Positions 7,357 through 8,373 of a stretch of DNA of 8,373 bases are shown in pieces. The position numbers were made by a program, and so were the translations under genes. The stretch covers positions 1-8,373 of the forward strand of contig DAOQXO010000100.1 of assembly GCA_035342635.1 (NCBI GenBank), in the 5' to 3' direction. Origin of the DNA: CADEFQ01 sp035342635 (GTDB lineage: Bacteria; Pseudomonadota; Gammaproteobacteria; Steroidobacterales; Steroidobacteraceae). Positions within the stretch are counted from its first letter, which is position 1. Each line of letters opens with the position of its first letter. The notes under the pieces are model-generated. The model did no database searches. It saw nothing but the letters and a program-made list of their open reading frames with translations, and was not told the DNA's origin.

Positions 7357-7377
7357 GGCAGGGGCGATCCCTCTGCC
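7357..7377 (+). terminator. Hairpin directly after the lipoprotein stop
   Basis: GGCAG 7357-7361 pairs with CTGCC 7373-7377 and GGG 7362-7364 with CCC 7369-7371, with a bulged T at 7372 and loop CGAT. It starts two bases after the TGA, the right place for a terminator, but AGAAGCG follows rather than a T tract. It is a weak intrinsic terminator or a 3'-end stabiliser. It hints that the lipoprotein transcript ends here and the amidohydrolase is separate. Confidence 0.4.
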
Positions 7378-7446
7378 AGAAGCGCGTGTTCGGCATCGAC
7401 ATCGACACCTGCGCCCGCTGCGTTCCTGCAGAATGGCGAGGTGGAG

Positions 7447-8373
7447 ATGTCACTCGATCTGGCGAGACCGGTCGCGATCATCGCTTGGTTGCTGATGATG
7501 GCCGCGCCGGCCGCCGCGGAGCGGCGCGCCGAACTGGTGCTGCGTGGCGGCGCGATCTACACCATGGATGCGGCGCGAAGCTGGGCGAGCGCAGTGGCAA
7601 TCGCGGACGGCCGGATCCTCTACGTCGGCGACGACGCCGCAGTCGCGGCGCACACGGGCCGCGACACGCACGTCATCGATCTCGGCGGGCGCATGGTCCT
7701 GCCCGGCTTTCACGACTCGCACATGCACCCGCTGAGCGGCGGGCTCAGGCTCGTGCGCTGCCAGCTCGCGGGCGCCCGCTCGCCCGAGGCCATCCACGCG
7801 GCGGTGCGCGCGTGCGCCGCCGCGTCCGAGGACCGCGAATGGCTCGTGGGCGGTGGCTGGGAGCCATCGAGCTTCGCCGCCGGGCGCCCGCATCGGGCGA
7901 TCCTGGACAGGCTGGTCCCGGGTCGCCCGGTGTACCTCGCCACCGAGGACGGTGACACGGCCTGGGTGAGCTCGCGGGCCCTGGCCGCAGCCGGGATCGA
8001 CGCCAGCACGCCCGACCCGCCGGGCGGACGGATCGAGCGCGACCCGACCACGGGCGCGCCGACCGGCGTCCTGCGCGGCGCCGCGGTCAGCCTGGTCCGG
8101 CGGTGCATCCCGCCACCGACCGACGCCGAGTATCGCGAAGGTCTGCGGCGCTCTCTGGCCATGGCCAATCGCTTTGGCATCACCTCGGTGATCGACGCCA
8201 GCGCCGACGCCGCCATGCTCGAGCAGTACCGGGCCGCGGATCGCGCCGGCGCGCTGAGCGTGCGCGTGCTGGCGTCGCAGCGCGTCGACCTCGGGCGCGG
8301 CGCCGAGCAGGTGGGCGAGCTAGGAGTCTGGGCGGCAGAGTCTTTGCGGCACTTGATGAGCGCTGGTTTTCCC
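7447..8373 (+). CDS. Exported YtcJ-like metal-dependent amidohydrolase, 3' end cut by window edge
   Basis: An open frame of 309 codons to the window end; relatives are about 550-620 residues. ATG 7447 is preceded by GAGG at 7438-7441. Residues 1-24 form a signal peptide (hydrophobic core AIIAWLLMMAAPAAA), so it likely acts in the periplasm. The amidohydrolase 3 (YtcJ/NfdA) pattern follows: LVLRGGAIYTMD (30-41), ADGRILYVG, then MVLPGFHDSHMHP (83-95) with metal ligands His92 and His94, VYLATEDG (162-169), AWVSSRAL (172-179) and PPGGRIERDP (191-200). The family hydrolyses amide or formamide bonds using one or two metals; the substrate cannot be told here. Two oddities: the usual D-G-H motif reads D-G-D (Asp170), and from about base 8320 codon use and family likeness both fade, so the gene may be interrupted there. 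It lies 92 bases after the lipoprotein. Confidence 0.88.
   Translation, partial: MSLDLARPVAIIAWLLMMAAPAAAERRAELVLRGGAIYTMDAARSWASAVAIADGRILYVGDDAAVAAHTGRDTHVIDLGGRMVLPGFHDSHMHPLSGGLRLVRCQLAGARSPEAIHAAVRACAAASEDREWLVGGGWEPSSFAAGRPHRAILDRLVPGRPVYLATEDGDTAWVSSRALAAAGIDASTPDPPGGRIERDPTTGAPTGVLRGAAVSLVRRCIPPPTDAEYREGLRRSLAMANRFGITSVIDASADAAMLEQYRAADRAGALSVRVLASQRVDLGRGAEQVGELGVWAAESLRHLMSAGFP
8320..8373. other. Codon-usage break after CTAG; possible insertion-sequence end
   Basis: The twenty amidohydrolase codons before 8320 all end in G or C. Of the 18 codons from 8320 on, seven end in A or T (CTA, GGA, GCA, TCT, GCT, GGT, TTT), and GC content falls to about 60%. The break sits at CTAG (8320-8323), a target used by some IS5-family elements, and GGAGTCTGG follows. 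I do not recognise this as a known IS end. The sequence stops 50 bases later, as contigs often do at repeated elements. Too little is visible to call a mobile element. Confidence 0.25.

Overview
The window is GC-rich DNA with strong G/C bias at codon third positions. All five recognisable genes lie on the + strand. The GuaA sequence is close to E. coli GuaA along its whole visible length. A TIGR02999-type sigma factor paired with a membrane Ser/Thr kinase carrying TPR-like repeats is common in Xanthomonadales, Nevskiales and similar lineages. I therefore read this as a chromosomal contig of a high-GC gammaproteobacterium (medium confidence; no 16S or marker set is present). The odd length, a gene cut at each end and a codon-usage break in the last 54 bases suggest a complete short contig rather than a cut from a larger one.

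Layout: (1) 1-1160, the 3' three quarters of guaA (GMP synthase). (2) 1161-1449, non-coding, with several hairpins including two with ACGA loops and a set of mutually exclusive CCCGG/CCGGG pairings just before the next start. (3) 1450-1791, a small multidrug resistance (SMR) transporter of the SugE/Gdx type with an unusual Cys where the family has Trp. (4) 1792-1997, non-coding, with a candidate promoter. (5) 1998-2576, an ECF sigma factor of the PF07638/TIGR02999 type. (6) 2598-5300, a transmembrane Ser/Thr kinase with an extracytoplasmic TPR-like region. (7) 5378-7354, a lipoprotein with a Gly-rich linker, an Ig-like domain and eight propeller-like repeats. (8) 7447-8373, the start of an exported YtcJ-like metal-dependent amidohydrolase that runs off the window.

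The most interesting module is the sigma-kinase pair. In sigma region 2.2 the usual acidic D-A-E-D motif is replaced by N-T-T-A. This suggests a sigma factor that cannot bind core polymerase well until its partner kinase phosphorylates a threonine there, as reported for the ECF43 pair EcfP/PknT of Vibrio and the related EcfK/PknS of Xanthomonas. The kinase would place its repeat domain in the periplasm as sensor. The adjacent lipoprotein could be a target, a sensory partner or simply a neighbour. No anti-sigma gene is present, which fits kinase control.

The purine gene, the transporter and the amidohydrolase have no visible functional link to this module.
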